Origin: Malus domestica
Taxonomy: Eukaryota > Streptophyta > Magnoliopsida > Rosales > Rosaceae
Reading direction: 5' to 3'
DNA: 64,000 bases
NCBI RefSeq assembly: GCF_042453785.1
Contig: NC_091673.1
Location: 441,501 to 505,500 of the forward strand
The position numbers were made by a program, and so were the translations under genes. Positions 1 through 19,215 of the stretch are shown here, piece by piece (within the stretch, counting starts at the first letter, position 1; every line of letters starts with the position of its first letter). Below the pieces are notes generated by a model. That model was not told the origin of the DNA, did no database searches, and worked only from the letters and a program-made list of their open reading frames with translations.

Positions 1-1933
1 GGGGAGTCCTAAAACAACCAAGTAAAATAATGGGTGTTAAGTTGTTGAGGGTCAGGTACAATGAAAAATCTCTAAATTAAAAAGTTAAATTTTAAATTGT
101 ACTGCCACAAACGAATGGATGAAGTAAATTCATATAAAATACTTTGCAGAGTAAAATTTTTATATCAAGTTATGATACTTCATCGATTGAATCCAATCTA
201 TTTATGAAACCCCCAGTTCAATTGAGTTTGATTTAGGTTAGAAAACGTGGAATATTCGGAACCAAAATCAAAAATTTAATTGTTGTTTTAATTGTCATGA
301 CAATTTTTTTCATCGCCCAAAAATATGAGTGGGGGCGGATGCCCCATCTGGACCTTAGGTAGCTCCGCCCTTGGTGACACGTGTTGCTAAAGTGAGTAAT
401 TCTCCAGATTTCTTATCTTTATGTAATCTTAATAATTGTTTGGATAGGATTTCGCGTGTCACTTGTCGAGATGTAATTGGTTGTGCAAATTTTAGATAGG
501 ATTCTTATTTACGTGACACTTCTTATCTTCAGCTTTTAATGTTGTAGGAATGGTGTAGGTATTTATAGGAAAAAAAATATTTTTTTTTAAATTCGTCCAA
601 AAATAATAATTCTAACAGTAACTTGACGGCAGCATGACATTAGCTAGCTGTTGCTAGATGGCGTCATGATGACGCCAAGTAGACGTTGGCATTCAAATGG
701 GATGAGCTGAAGGGCTGACAAAATGTCAGTTTGACATTTTGGAGCTAGAGGGCTTGACATTTTGCAGCTGGAAGGGTTGACAAATGTCAAGCTTGACATT
801 CTGGAGATGGATGGCTAGCAAAATGTTAAGCTTGACATTCTGGCACTGGAGGGTTGGGCTGGAAATGGCCAACCCGCTGGCCTGATTTGGGTTCGATAGG
901 GCCCACAAACTCTTTGGCCTAACCCTCGGTTAGAGACGGTTTTCGTGTCATTCTTAGTTATTTTTAACCCTGTGACCCTTTGACCGGGTCGGATGGAGAT
1001 AGCCTAACAACCAATATCTATTTGAAATAAAAAATTAAAATAAAATAAATGGTAATCAACTGAGTATGAGCACTCCTGCGGGCCTGCCTCCTGGAGCTCC
1101 AACTCGCGAATGATGAGATGGGCAAAAGTGGACACCAGAGGGGACACTTCTGTCAATTAACGACTTAAAAAGAGAGGGGAATGCTCTTTTATTTTGTTAC
1201 AACCAAAATTCTAACTTTTCTAGAAACCACCTCCTCATAGTTTCACTTAAGTTTGATTCTCGTAAAAGATAAATTTTGAATTAAATTATTACTAGTTCAT
1301 TGTAAGACTAAGACTATCATCTTTTCCTTAGTATATATAATATAATATGTTAAAAAAAAAAAAAAACCCACCTTGTAATATAAATATTGAGAAATGGTAG
1401 GAAATCTAACTCTACGTCACTTGACAATTTAACATTACTTTTCAAAAGTAAGAATCTTCATGCACTCTCAGCGCGGAGACTCGGAGAGTCCATAGAGAGT
1501 CACTTTTGATAGATTCCCATTAACATTCTATTCAAAAGTCCTTATATTAAAGGAAGATGATTCTATCCCCTCCTAATCTTTTCTCTTCTTTCTCCTCCTA
1601 CTTGAACGGTTACGATTACGCCACGTCAATATCTTATATTGATTTTTTAATATAAACAATAAGACGAAAAAACAAAGCGTGAGAGGAGAGAAAAAAAGAG
1701 GATGAGAATAAGAGGAGAGAGACTTGTCTCCCCTCCTATATTAAAATCGCCAACTATGATTATTTTCTCTATTACGTGGAATGCGCAAATACCAAAAAGC
1801 ATTCCATCAACTTTTTCAACCAAAAGAACGAAATCCTTACATGGAGGAAATCTCATATCTCATTAATGTGGTTTAATGATGGGAGAGATGGACATATAAA
1901 CAATGTCCACACGAGAGACTTAAGTGCCACAAG
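1..1933. other. Intergenic, repeat-rich, no gene seen
   Basis: I see no coding gene here. The stretch is AT-rich, with poly-A/T runs near 565-590 and 1350-1370. It holds a short interspersed repeat array at 713-855 and a near-palindrome around 660-676 (8-bp arms GGCGTCAT/ATGACGCC around one base). The open frames across it are short and compositionally odd, and they match no family I know. Confidence 0.6.
713..855. repeat. Short tandem/palindromic repeat array built on TTGACATTYTG
   Basis: About four imperfect units of 24-39 bp each contain TTGACATTTTG or TTGACATTCTG followed by a GGAGCTGGAGGG-like segment. In several units the complement CAAAATGTCA precedes this core, so each unit can fold on itself. 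The translated frame across it is plainly repetitive (QNVKL recurring) and is not a gene. Family unknown to me. Confidence 0.65.
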
Positions 1934-2324
1934 TAGACTTGCATTTTGAACCGACCCGTTAACCCGACTCAACCCGATCCATTAATATTAGTATTTGAGT
2001 GGATGTTTAACGGGTTGGATCGTTAACGGGTGAACCCGTTAACAACCTATTAAATAACGGGTCATTTTGGATCAACCCGTTAGACTCGTTAGCATCTGTT
2101 AGCATCCGTTAGTTGAGGATATTTTAGTAATTAAAGTAAAGCCTTAACAACAACAAAAAACTATGAAAAATAATAATAATAATAATAATTGTTAACGGGT
2201 GATCCGTTAGTTGGATTCGGATGACCCGTTAACTTAACAGATTGGGTTCAGATAACCCATTAACATAACAAGTCAGATCAAATCCGACTCAAACCCAATA
2301 AACCCGATCCCGTTTACAAGTCTA
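1934..2324. mobile_element. hAT-type MITE, copy 1 (391 bp)
   Basis: The element begins TAGACTTG and ends CAAGTCTA, a perfect 8-bp terminal inverted repeat. It is flanked by GCCACAAG (1926-1933) and GCCACATG (2325-2332), an 8-bp target duplication with one mismatch. The TAG-start and 8-bp duplication are typical of hAT elements. The interior is full of ACCCGTTAA / TTAACGGGT motifs and encodes nothing. A related copy lies in the opposite orientation at 55099-55422. Confidence 0.85.
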
Positions 2325-2390
2325 GCCACATGATGTTTACCCTTTTTACCCGTAACGCTACCCTACCCTCACTTAAACACGCCACACGAG

Positions 2391-2431
2391 GAGAGCGAGA
2401 GAGCGAGAGAGCGAGAGAGCGAGAGAGAGAG
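2391..2431. repeat. GAGAGC/GA microsatellite
   Basis: A run of GAGAGCGAGA-type repeats lies just downstream of the AlaRS stop codon. The 130-residue frame through it owes its length to the repeat. Confidence 0.8.
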
Positions 2432-2668
2432 GCGCAAAAAAGGATACAAACGTTGCAGCTCCAGGTTTTAGACCTTTATCTGGAAACTGAATGGGACATT
2501 CAGGTCAGATTCGTGCAACTCAACATAACTTTTTTTTTAACCTTCTCATTCAGCACCTGGCTATGTAATCAGTTGGTACATTTCTCATATCAATGTTCTA
2601 AATTTAATTGCAGTTCTTGTAATTTCTATCCAATTCTTCCAAGCTTCCATGGAGCTTCGTGTCATCCT

Positions 2669-11165
<8,497 letters not shown>

Positions 11166-11874
11166 TCATCCCTTTTCTATTGGGTCATAAGTGGTAACGC
11201 AACCCTTTTGTTACGTGTTGTGGAATATATGCCTCTTCTTTTTGGTTGAATCTATGCCTTTTTTTATGGTTGAATAGATGCCTCGTTTTACCTTTGTAAA
11301 ATATAAAGAATTGGGTAAGTTGACAAGAATAATTTATGCCAACGATTAATTAAGGATGTATAAGAATCTATTTAGGTTTAATTAAAAAATAACTAAGAGT
11401 TTTTTTTATAATTATAAAAATAATATGACTACGTTTAGAATGAAAATTTAAATTTAGTCGTAATAATATTGACAAGAGAAACCGATGTTAGAAATTTCTT
11501 TACCAACCACTTGAATTTTTAAAACAAATTTCAATATTTTTATAATAAAAAGCACTCATGCATAAGGTTTTTTAGCATAAGTATTTTTTTAGCATCATTT
11601 AGTTTACAAATTTTATCTATAAATTTAGTTTACCTAACCTACCATTACTCTTCCATTTTTTCATCCACAATTTTATTACTATTGATTACATAACTTGCAC
11701 AATTCCAAATTTTTATGTGAATGTATTTAATTGAGATTTTATTTTATTTTATTATGAATTCGAGCATTCAATCTTACATTCAATTGAGATTATGAAAATT
11801 TATTATATTTGATTACAAATTCAGGGTATTCAATCTTAATTATAAGAGAGTTTATAAAAGAGTTAAAAACTAGT

Positions 11875-12020
11875 GGCCAGCTTGTGGCTTTATCAGAGCA
11901 GTTCCACCTCAGCCCTTTAGGCTGGCACCCAGGCAAAAAAAATGGATCGTCATCCCTTTTTTTTGCTCCACCCCAGCCTAATAGGTTGTCACCCTGCCCA
12001 AGCCAGACCACAAGCTGGCC
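11875..12020. repeat. Inverted repeat with 13-bp perfect arms
   Basis: GGCCAGCTTGTGG at 11875-11887 is the exact reverse complement of CCACAAGCTGGCC at 12008-12020. The interior carries two imperfect copies of a CCACCYCAGCC...GGCACCC segment. It may be the core of a MITE. I see no clear target-site duplication. Confidence 0.55.
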
Positions 12021-12217
12021 CAACATCAACAGAATAAAGGGAAGATCCATTTGTCGTCATGTTGATGTCAGCATGACGCCGACCACTTTTTTTTTTTTTT
12101 TTAATTTTTTTGCGCCAAAGAGGGAGGTGTTGTGGAGGCTGAGAAGTAGAGCTGGTCGAGGCGGGAGAGGGTGTTCGGAGGGAAGGAGCAATGGAGGGAG
12201 AAGGACGGGCGGACGAT

Positions 12218-12483
12218 GAAGAGGTGTGGAGATGCATAAATTAAAAATATTTGAAGGACATGAGGTGTGGAGATGCAGTAGTCGAAGCGCTTGTTGAGAG
12301 TGTAAAGGAACTTGTTGTTGAGGTCGGCTTGGGATTTGAAGGACGGGGGGGGGGGGGGGGCGACGACGTCAAATGATAGGAGGAGGAGGTTTGGAGGCGG
12401 TGGTGGGAATGGAAGGGAAGTGCAAGGGTGGATGGCGGTGGAGACGAGGAAGAGGTGTGGAGATGCATAAATTAAAAATATTT
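12218..12483. repeat. Direct repeats around a possible captured gene fragment
   Basis: A 35-bp sequence (GAAGAGGTGTGGAGATGCAT and on to ATTT) occurs at 12218-12252 and again at 12449-12483. Its core GAGGTGTGGAGATGCA also occurs near 12262. On the minus strand, 12338-12273 reads SQADLNNKFLYTLNKRF, which has ordinary protein composition although the flanking frames are low complexity. I do not recognise the source. It may be a captured exon piece inside a non-autonomous transposon. Confidence 0.4.
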
Positions 12484-12967
12484 TAATAATAATATTATTT
12501 TATTTTATTAAAAAAATCAGAAAATAAAAGTTAAATTATTATTTTATAATAAAAATTAATAATATTTTAATAAAATTGACTAGGCTATTTAGTTTTAGGG
12601 ATGGAGATGCATTTGACTTATTACTGTTCATTGGGATATATCATTATTCACTGAGTGGATTAAATGGGCTGGATGCTGGTGCATTTTTTTAGGGGTGGAC
12701 TTGTTGTCATGGTCATGCACTCTTTTAGGGATTAGGAAGACTCACATAGACATTTTAGCATCTCCATGACTATCATCACGTGATTCGCCAATCCCAAAAA
12801 TTGAATCCATAACGTGTCATGTGAAATACAGGCTTAAAATTCGTCTCAATCACTAGGTAACCCGTGGTGCTTATGGTGTAGCGGTTGATGGTTGTACTTC
12901 TTTTTTTAATGATATAAAAAAAAATCAACTATCAACCAACCACATGCTTGTGCTCGAAGTAACAAAA

Positions 12968-13050
12968 GTGACATTGAGAATTATACCTTCTGTTATGTCA
13001 CCAATGTTCAAATCCTTAATCAAGCAGCACTCATCATTGCCGGCAGTCCA
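12968..13050 (+). pseudogene. Fragment of a DHHC S-acyltransferase exon
   Basis: The stretch resembles the zinc-finger exon of the intact DHHC gene at 22797-22870. GTGAC..GA.AATTATACCTTCTGT agrees at 22 of 25 positions. CACCAATG.TCAAA follows after a short insertion. GCACTCATCATTGCCGG then matches exactly over 17 bases. The frame reads GDIENYTFC and is then lost, so this is a relic and not an exon in use. It sits about 9.8 kb upstream of the intact gene in the same orientation. GACATTGAGAAT gives GDIENYTFC where the intact gene has GDLDNYTFC, so the source may be a paralog. Confidence 0.7.
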
Positions 13051-13454
13051 GTGAAAACTGTAGATTCGACGCGGAATTATCACAAAGAATGAGGTATCGG
13101 ATAATCACTCGGCTTTTAAATATCGATAAATCTTTGCACACCTTTGCAATTTACGTACCAATTTAGTTGGTTCGTGCTTTGGATCACCATCGAAGAAAGT
13201 AAACAGAAAGAACCGAGCCCAAATTAGTATGGGCCGGTTAAGTTGGGCTTCAGACTCGCCTCTCTCATCCTAAGCCTACCCGACCCAGCCCAAAATAATT
13301 CATTGATCATCTTGGTGGCCGACCCGCCATACCCAAATACCCGACTCGCAAGCCCATTTTCATTCGGCTGAATTTTAGGGGAAAGGAAATCGGGTCGGCG
13401 GGTGAAAGGCTGGAAGTGTATTCTGCACAGCCGCAGTGATCCTCTGAGAGTGTG

Positions 13455-13462
13455 ATGGCGAC

Positions 13463-13503
<41 letters not shown>

Positions 13504-16500
13504 AGAATAAGAAAGTGGTGTTCTTAGCTTGCTGGATATTCCTCGCGGCAGCAATCCCAGCCGTTGAATCTAAATCAGACGGCGTAGGCGAATGGCAACT
13601 CCTGACAAAGCAAAATTTCTCCTCCCAGATCCGCCTCCACCCTCACATCCTCCTCATCGTCACTCTCCCATGTAATGTCTCTCTGTCGCTCTCAAATCTA
13701 ATCCTAGTTATTAATCTCTAATCACGAGTTTATGTTAATTAATTATTCTGAGTTAATCTTGAAATGCCGCGCAGGGTCGGGAGAATCTCGATCGCTCATG
13801 AAAGATGTAGCTCAATTGGTTACCGATAATCATGAAGATTTCAGCTCATTGAGATTGAGGTTTATGTACAGAAACGCAGAGAAGGTGTTGGCGGACGCCA
13901 TTGGAGCTGCCACTGGAGCAGAGGAAACAACAGTTTTGTACTATCACAATTCTGTGTCTTACAAGTATGGCGGAAGACTTAGGGCGCAAAATGTATTGGC
14001 TTCGCTCCGTCCGTATGTGGCGGTTGGACCAGAAGAGCTTCCGTTCAAGTCCCTGAAAACTCCGGAGGAACTGAAAGAGTTCGTTGATTCAACTGACAAA
14101 GCTTTGATTCTGTTTGAGTTTTGCGAATGGACTTCGAAATTGCTTGCCAGGAGGAAGATGAATGGAACTGATCGAAACGGTTCTGCTCTGCAAGGTAAAG
14201 GTTTAAACTTTAAGGCATCGTTTGGTGTTTTCGATTAGATTTTAATTGATAACGCACTACTTTAATTGATAAGAAATTTTCTTTGCAGGGAATTTTCTTG
14301 GATTCAACATCAGCAGAGAGGCGAATTCATCACCAGCACACTTGGGGAAGAATATCCAGAAGGTCGCGGGTAGTTTCGAACTGCCATTGTTGTTATGATA
14401 CTAATTTATGTGATGAAATATAGAAGCACAAGTGTAGTGATAGTTTGCTGCTGTTTTCTTTTTGGGAAAAAACAGGGTATTGAAAGTGCAAAGATGTGCG
14501 GTGTTGATTATGGGCTTGGTGGTGTTCCTTGGCTTGGGGACTTCAGCTCGGTAAATGACAGTGCTTCTTTTGAGGAGTCTGAGCAAATGAGCTCATTCTG
14601 TAATCGCGAAGAATATCAGCTGTTTGACTCTTTCCTCTCAAAGTTCACAACCGTTGCACGGGAGTTCTTTCTACCTCCCGAAAGGTATAAATTTGGTCTG
14701 GTCTCAGAAAGATCGATGCTCTCAACTTTTGGGATTGAAGATTCCAGTACATGGTTGGCAGTTCTGTACTTATCTGGATGCCCCGGCTGTTCAAAGATTA
14801 TTAAGAAAGAGGAGGACCTCAAAAATGCTTTACAGATGGATAATTTGGTTGTTACGGAGGTGAGTTATCTATTCTTCCCTTTGGATTACTAAACATATTT
14901 TCGGTTAACTTATACTTACATGTACAAATTGGTGCATGAATAGGGCAGTAGTTCCAAGTTTAGGTTCCACGCATGCTAAGGGATTAAAACAGCGGTCAAT
15001 AGTATCTCATCCTGCATGTTTACTTCTTTTTTCTTTGTGCTATACTAATTCTTTTTATAATTTATTGTGGATAGCTCACTTTGTTATTAAAATTAGCAGT
15101 GAAAAAATTGATCCATAATATTTTGTAGTTGGAAGGTCTTGGAAACACTTTGAAGCCTGCTTTACCTGCAAACCAACCATCAGCACTCCTATTTGTGGAT
15201 AGATCATCTGACTTGTCAGAGACTAGAATAAAATGTAAGAAAGCTCTTGATGCTTTTCGAGAGCTGGCACTGCACTATCATATTTCACGCCAAAGTGGTG
15301 GGCAATATGGAGACAAGTCTGAGAAATCCTCGGTCCAAGATTATCAAGCATTAAGGAGTACATCTGGATATCCAAAACTAAAGTTGTCTCAGACAATCAA
15401 ATTAAACGACAAAACGTCTACTTTCATGATTGTAGATGAAGGAAAGCAAGTCACTTTGGATAATATAGCTTTGGATCTACAGGGTAGTTCCTTGAAGGAG
15501 ATCTTGGATATCGTACTTAAGCAAAAGAACAAAGGTAAATTAAGCTCGCTTGCAAAAGAGTTAGGTTTCCAACTTTTATCAGATGACATGGACATCAGGT
15601 TAGTGAATACATTGCCAGTACAGAAAGAACTTCAGTCTGATCAACTTACAGAAGAGCTGTCTAAGGAAGGCCTTGTGACAAGTAGTGTTAATTCAGACAA
15701 GGATCAATTGCCACACAGGACTAGTGTATCTGCTGAAGAGCATCTGGAAACTTCGGAAGTCACAGATTCTGACATCTTTTCTCAGACTGATGAAGAGAAA
15801 ACAGCATATGTTGGTACAAGTAAGCAGTTCTTATCTGCAGATAGTGAACAACATCTTGTAGATCATAAACTTGATAGTACTGAAGATATAAAGGTCGATG
15901 AAGAAAGTTCTTCGCAGGAAGACAAATCAGGGGAGCAACAGCTTTGCTCTCAAGGTTTTGAGGGCTCTTTTTTCTTTTCTGATGGTAATTATCGATTACT
16001 TAATAGTCTCACTGGTGGATCAAAAATTCCTGCCTTGGTGATAGTTGATCCCATTGCCCAGCAACATTTTGTCTTCTCAGAAGAGACTGATCTTAGCTAT
16101 CCTTCACTGGCTAATTTTCTTTCTGGGTTTGTTAATGGAAGTCTTCTTCCATATCAACAGTCTGAATCTGTTCTTCAAAGCTCTAGGGAGGCCACTCAAC
16201 CACCATTTGTTAATCTGGATTTTCGTGAAGTGGATTCTGTCCCTCGAGTTACAAGTCATACCTTCACCGACCAGGTGATTGGGTTTAATCAATCAGACAC
16301 TGACGCTTGGAATAAGGATGTCTTGGTCCTTTTTAGCAATAGATGGTGTGGATTTTGCCAGAGAATGGAATTGGTTGTTCGTGAAATATATCGGGCTATG
16401 AGGGACTATATTAAGTTGCTGAAAAGTGGATCAAAGAATGAGAAAACAAGGTTTCACGATGGTAACTGCATTCTAATAATATTATAAAGATGGGTTATAT

Positions 16501-17835
16501 AAAACGTTATCTCCATGTTTAGTCCATTTTTGTCTTACTGGTCCTGTATTCATATGATTGGCTACATCTGACAGGCGACTTGAAGGATGAAATGCTGAAG
16601 CTTCCATTAGTATACTTGCTTGATTGCACCTTGAATGATTGCAGTTTGATATTGAAATCAATGAATCAGGTGTGTCTTGTGGAATGCACTAATATTTCTC
16701 CTCGTATATATTTATAGTAGTGTGAATACGTATCTTTTAACCTAGCTGGCTTTTATTGTTATATCTGTAGTTTCATTTCTCCGTTTCTAAGTAGCGTATG
16801 TTCTGTAACCTATTCCTGAAGAACAATAAATTAAAAATTGTTCTTGAATGTGTGAAATTCGTGTTTTTTTGTGTGCTCATACCTTTGTTGGAAAAGCAGA
16901 GGGAAGTTTATCCTGCTCTCGTGCTCTTTCCAGCTGAAAAGAAGAATGCTGTCCTTTATGAAGGGGATATGGCAGTCACTGAAATCTTCGAGTTTATGGC
17001 CGATCGTGGAAGTAACTCGGATGATCTTATCAGTGAGAAGGGTAATTCAATTTAATGTGCGATGTTTATACTACCAATGTCTATGGATCCTTAACTTCTT
17101 ATAGTAATTTTCCTTGTTCAAGACTTATGTCGTCTACTTGTTGATGATTTTGTAGGAAGCTTATGGACTGTAGCAAAAAAGTGGGGAAGGAATCAAAATT
17201 TATTTAAGGTCCAGTCTTCTGACATTCACGAGGGAGCTCCCTTTGAAAAGGACACACTTCATGAAATACTTTTAACACAGACGCATAAACAAGGCATTAG
17301 AGACAATCAGCCCGAGTCACACACATCACAAGGTTTGCAGGAAGCAGCCCTGCGTGTGGTGACCGGTTCCACTTTAGTTGCTACTGATAAACTTCTTACT
17401 GTACATCCCTTTGATAAATCAGAGGTTCTTATCGTCAAGGCAGATCGAGTTTCTGGATTTGAAGGTCTGATTATTAACAAGAATATCAAATGGGATGTTC
17501 TTCTTGAATTGGACAAAGGGCTGGAGATGCTATCCGAGGCCCCTCTGTCTTTTGGAGGACCACTTGTAAAGGTTGGAATGCCTCTAGTTGCATTAACTCG
17601 AAGATTTGTTACGAATGAGTATCCGGAAGTCCTGCCGGGTGTTTACTTTCTTGATCAATCAGCAACACTTCGTAAAATCAAAGAGATCAAGTTAGGAAAT
17701 CAATCTGTCAGCGACCACTGGTTTTTCTATGGGTATTCAAGTTGGGGTTGGGACCAACTCTTTGATGAGATTGCTGAAGGAGCTTGGGACTTGAGTGATG
17801 ATGGTACGAGGCATTTGGATTGGCCATCGGGTTGA
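13455..17835 (+). CDS. Secretory-pathway thioredoxin-fold protein with C-terminal AlgH/UPF0301 domain (At3g19780-like)
   Basis: Eight exons: 13455-13671, 13775-14194, 14289-14362, 14476-14859, 15129-16461, 16575-16669, 16900-17041, 17156-17835. They total 3345 nt, 1114 aa. The N-terminus has a 14-residue Thr run from an ACG repeat, then a hydrophobic segment (VVFLACWIFLAAAIPA, about residues 21-36) that looks like an ER signal. Several thioredoxin-like modules follow, with active sites eroded to different degrees: WSGES (about 73-77), FCEWTS, GCPGC (about 338-342) and an intact WCGFC (about 771-775). The C-terminus from about residue 955 (GSTLVATDKLL, LIINKNIKW, FGGPLVKVG) is the AlgH/UPF0301/DUF179 domain, better known from bacteria. 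Function is unknown; the WCGFC site suggests disulfide chemistry in the ER lumen. The donor after exon 3 (AAG|gtcgcg) is weak but is the only one that keeps the frame. The start is the ATG at 13455; the GTG just upstream is not needed. Confidence 0.9.
13458..13502 (+). repeat. Coding ACG trinucleotide repeat (poly-Thr)
   Basis: An almost pure ACG repeat, broken by one ACA, encodes 14 consecutive Thr residues right after Met-Ala. It precedes the hydrophobic signal segment, so length changes would alter only the n-region of the signal peptide. Such repeats are usually length-polymorphic. Confidence 0.9.
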
Positions 17836-18355
17836 CAGTTTTTCGACGTGATAGAGTTTTCGGAGCATCGCACAGAGGAAATTGGTTGAGCAAGCGCTGA
17901 AGGAGGTTTTAGAGAGAAATAGGTCTGCACACAAAACAATTTGACATGTTTGTAACATCTTATGTGCAAAATACTGTAAAAATATTGGAATTTTTAGTTC
18001 ATTATGTTACTAATCGAACTACAGGCTTGACTTGGATGTAACCTTCATGAGAAGTTATTTATATAGAAAACCTTCATGAGAATTTAATCGATCTTTTCTG
18101 AAATGTGGTTCATTTCGATGCTCTTTCTTTCTGTGTGGGTCGATGACGGGGAGAGAGGGTGAATGTGTCGAGGCGGCGCCACTAAAGCTTCACGCCATAG
18201 GATACTGGTCCCCAAAGCGATCAATACAGACATTTTGGTTGGTATTTCACCTCGATGTCGATGGTACCGAGAAAACCACCCGATTATTCATCTATAATGT
18301 CTCTGCAAGAGAATGAGACTTTAATTCGTTTCGGTCCACTTAGGACTTAACCTTA
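17836..18355. other. 3' flank of the thioredoxin-AlgH gene, no gene seen
   Basis: This holds the probable 3' UTR (to about 18090) and unremarkable intergenic DNA leading into the MITE cluster. I see no open frame with protein-like composition. Confidence 0.5.
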
Positions 18356-18502
18356 GGGGTGTGATATTCACACATCTCATTTTACTTCTCACACACCTTT
18401 TAAAATTTCGGCCGTCGGATCGGATGAATTGAAAAATATCAACGGACATAAATTATCAAGGGGTGTGTGAGAAGTAAAATAGGGTGTGTGGATAGCACAC
18501 CC
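18356..18502. mobile_element. MITE, GGGGTGTG family, copy 1 (147 bp)
   Basis: Begins GGGGTGTGATATTCACAC and ends GTGTGTGGATAGCACACCC, with long inverted ends. Flanked on both sides by TTAACCTTA (18347-18355 and 18503-18511), a perfect 9-bp duplication. Size and duplication fit a Mutator-like or related MITE. The interior motif TTTCGGCCGTCGGATC shows it lies inverted relative to copies 2 and 3. Confidence 0.88.
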
Positions 18503-18597
18503 TTAACCTTATCGTGGTTCTACTTAGAATGAGAGGTGCTCGTCATACCGAAATTTCCCTTCTATTCATGAGAGGACGGCTAGAAAAATAGCTTCTA

Positions 18598-18744
18598 GGG
18601 GTGTGCTATCCACACACCCTTTTTACTTCTCCCACACCCCTTGTTAATTTTTGTCTTTTTATCTTCTTCAATTCATCGGATTGGACAGCCGAAATTTAAA
18701 AGGGTGTGAGAGAAGTAAAAAGGGGTGTGTGGATATCACATCCC
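18598..18744. mobile_element. MITE, GGGGTGTG family, copy 2 (147 bp)
   Basis: Begins GGGGTGTGCTATCCACACAC and ends GGATATCACATCCC. Flanks are TAGCTTCTA (18589-18597) and TAACTTATA (18745-18753), matching 7 of 9. The poorer flank match suggests this insertion is older than copies 1 and 3. Same length as copy 1, opposite orientation. Confidence 0.82.
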
Positions 18745-18763
18745 TAACTTATATTAATTTTTA

Positions 18764-18911
18764 GGGGTGTGCTATTCACACGCCCCTTTTTACTTCTTAC
18801 ACAACTTTTGTTAATTTCTGCCATTTGATATTCTTTAATTTAATCTATCTGACGGTCACAAATTAAGAGGGTGTGTATGAAGTAAAAAAGGGTGTGTGGA
18901 TAGCACATCCC
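18764..18911. mobile_element. MITE, GGGGTGTG family, copy 3 (148 bp)
   Basis: Begins GGGGTGTGCTATTCACACGC and ends GTGGATAGCACATCCC. Flanked by AATTTTTA at 18756-18763 and 18912-18919, a perfect 8-bp duplication. Same orientation as copy 2 and only 19 bp from it. Confidence 0.85.
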
Positions 18912-19142
18912 AATTTTTATTGACTTGTTTGATTATTTATTTTTTGTTTACTTTTCTTTCGGTGTTTGCGTTATACATGACGTCGTTTGGCAAATAAATT
19001 ATAGATGGAGATGTCATATTTGTCAAAGAAGATGGTCCACACGCTAAAAACATGAAGAAAACTACTCCAAATAAAACAAATGGAATCATTTTTCGATCCA
19101 TAATAACAGTCAACTGGACGTCATCATGAGTGTGCGTGTGCT

Positions 19143-19149
19143 CTATAAA
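19143..19149 (+). promoter_or_regulatory. Probable TATA box of the SABATH gene
   Basis: CTATAAAT about 70 bp upstream of the ATG at 19216. It would place a transcription start near 19175, just before the GA repeat of the leader. Inferred from sequence and spacing only. Confidence 0.45.
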
Positions 19150-19186
19150 TTGCAGATATCTCTCACTGACAACCTGCACAATTCGT

Positions 19187-19206
19187 GAGAGAGAGAGAGA
19201 GAGAGA
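19187..19206 (+). repeat. GA microsatellite in the SABATH leader
   Basis: About ten GA units end ten bases before the ATG at 19216. GA/CT tracts in plant 5' leaders can be bound by BBR/BPC factors. Whether that applies here is inference. Confidence 0.8.
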
Positions 19207-19215
19207 AGGTTGAAG

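Larger units (their letters stand above)
11166..13454. other. Intergenic between divergent AlaRS and thioredoxin-AlgH genes
   Basis: The two genes are divergent, so both promoters must lie here, but I see no convincing TATA box. The middle (11870-12490) is a mosaic of repeats: an inverted repeat (11875-12020), a repeated GAGGTGTGGAGATGCA motif and a 16-17 base poly-G run near 12345. A DHHC gene fragment lies at 12968-13050. The minus-strand frames of 75-86 residues here are low-complexity Ser/Pro/Thr strings. Confidence 0.5.

Noticed and set aside
713-855. CRISPR-like spaced repeat
   Set aside because: Units are imperfect, spacers are not unique, there are no cas genes, and this is plant nuclear DNA.
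726-908. Repetitive 60-residue minus-strand frame
   Set aside because: It is the translation of the TTGACATT repeat array, without a gene-like context.
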